From an uncultured Anaerolineaceae bacterium (GTDB lineage Bacteria; Chloroflexota; Anaerolineae; Anaerolineales; Anaerolineaceae), in contig CALESS010000039.1 in NCBI GenBank assembly GCA_937907495.1, positions 1-6,922 on the forward strand: 6,922 nucleotides of DNA, in the 5' to 3' direction. This document shows, piece after piece, positions 6,710 through 6,922 of this stretch (its first letter is position 1; each line of letters opens with the position of its first letter). A model generated the notes under the pieces. It searched no databases, was not told the origin of the DNA, and saw nothing but the letters and a program-made list of their open reading frames with translations. A program made the position numbers and the translations under genes.

Positions 6710-6922
6710 GGAGACAGTGGTTACAGGCCGCAAGCGGGTCAGGTTGTGGTCCAGAGCCCCATGGAAGATAGATTGTCCATTTCTTCATCCCCCGCAAGCC
6801 AACAGCTTGCGTTACAGAATCGGGCAGTGACCCAAAAAGGGATTGTAAGGGCAGGTCGGTGAATTTGGTTTGATGAACCCATCCTGTTCCCAGACCCGCC
6901 CGGTTGGGGAGGGGCAAGTCAC
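6710..6922. other. Non-coding tail with a small hairpin; no supported gene
   Basis: I see no credible gene in these ~210 bases. They contain a perfect inverted repeat CGCAAGC-N5-GCTTGCG (6793-6811) and a short CCGCAAGCGG dyad (6728-6737) sharing the same CCGCAAGC core. A 37-codon frame from a GTG at 6717 has an AAGGAG only 3 nt upstream and no recognisable product. Open frames on both strands run through the terminator and look accidental. Confidence 0.5.

Noticed and set aside
6717..6830. Small 37-codon protein starting at GTG 6717
   Set aside because: AAGGAG is only 3 nt from the GTG, the product is unrecognised, and the frame crosses a 19-bp hairpin region; not enough to call.
6578..6917. 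112-codon minus-strand open frame at the right edge
   Set aside because: It runs through the strong terminator into the 3' end of the rhodanese gene and has no domain signature.

Overview
The window looks like a chromosomal piece of a bacterium with GC-rich coding DNA, probably an uncultured Chloroflexota (Anaerolineae-like) organism. The main hint is the style of its two lipoproteins, which have an LSAC or LGAC lipobox followed by long Thr/Pro/Val-rich linkers. The placement is inference from style, not a marker gene. UGA is the ordinary stop of at least three genes here (GDP-fucose synthase, the winged-helix regulator and the LysR regulator).

Left part, minus strand (about 28-3277). A winged-helix regulator and a GDP-L-fucose synthase form a tightly coupled pair, with a strong-looking promoter at 1519-1547 and a terminator-like hairpin at the window edge. 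Upstream lies a four-histidine-cluster membrane fatty acid hydroxylase/sterol desaturase family protein, then a LysR-type regulator.

Right part, plus strand (about 3400-6707), divergent from the LysR gene. A 209-bp AT-rich intergenic region holds a near-consensus Crp/Fnr-type dyad centred where a class II activator site would sit relative to a perfect TATAAT. It also holds two other inverted repeats. The promoter drives a lipoprotein multihaem cytochrome with 11 CXXCH motifs. A single in-frame UGA at codon 88 interrupts it between haem motifs 1 and 2, with no frame change. Ten bases after that UGA there is a perfect 17-nt hairpin with a GUU loop, in the position and size of a bacterial SECIS element. 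The cytochrome is therefore a candidate selenoprotein; a nonsense mutation or sequencing error is the main alternative. After a terminator-like hairpin comes a lipoprotein with four complete rhodanese domains, each keeping its catalytic cysteine, and then a strong terminator.

Working model (inference): the two lipoproteins form an exported redox module, electrons moving through the multihaem protein and sulfane sulfur (or selenium) being carried by the rhodanese cysteines. A Crp/Fnr-family factor, and perhaps the LysR protein, would control it. The last ~210 bases have no gene I can support.
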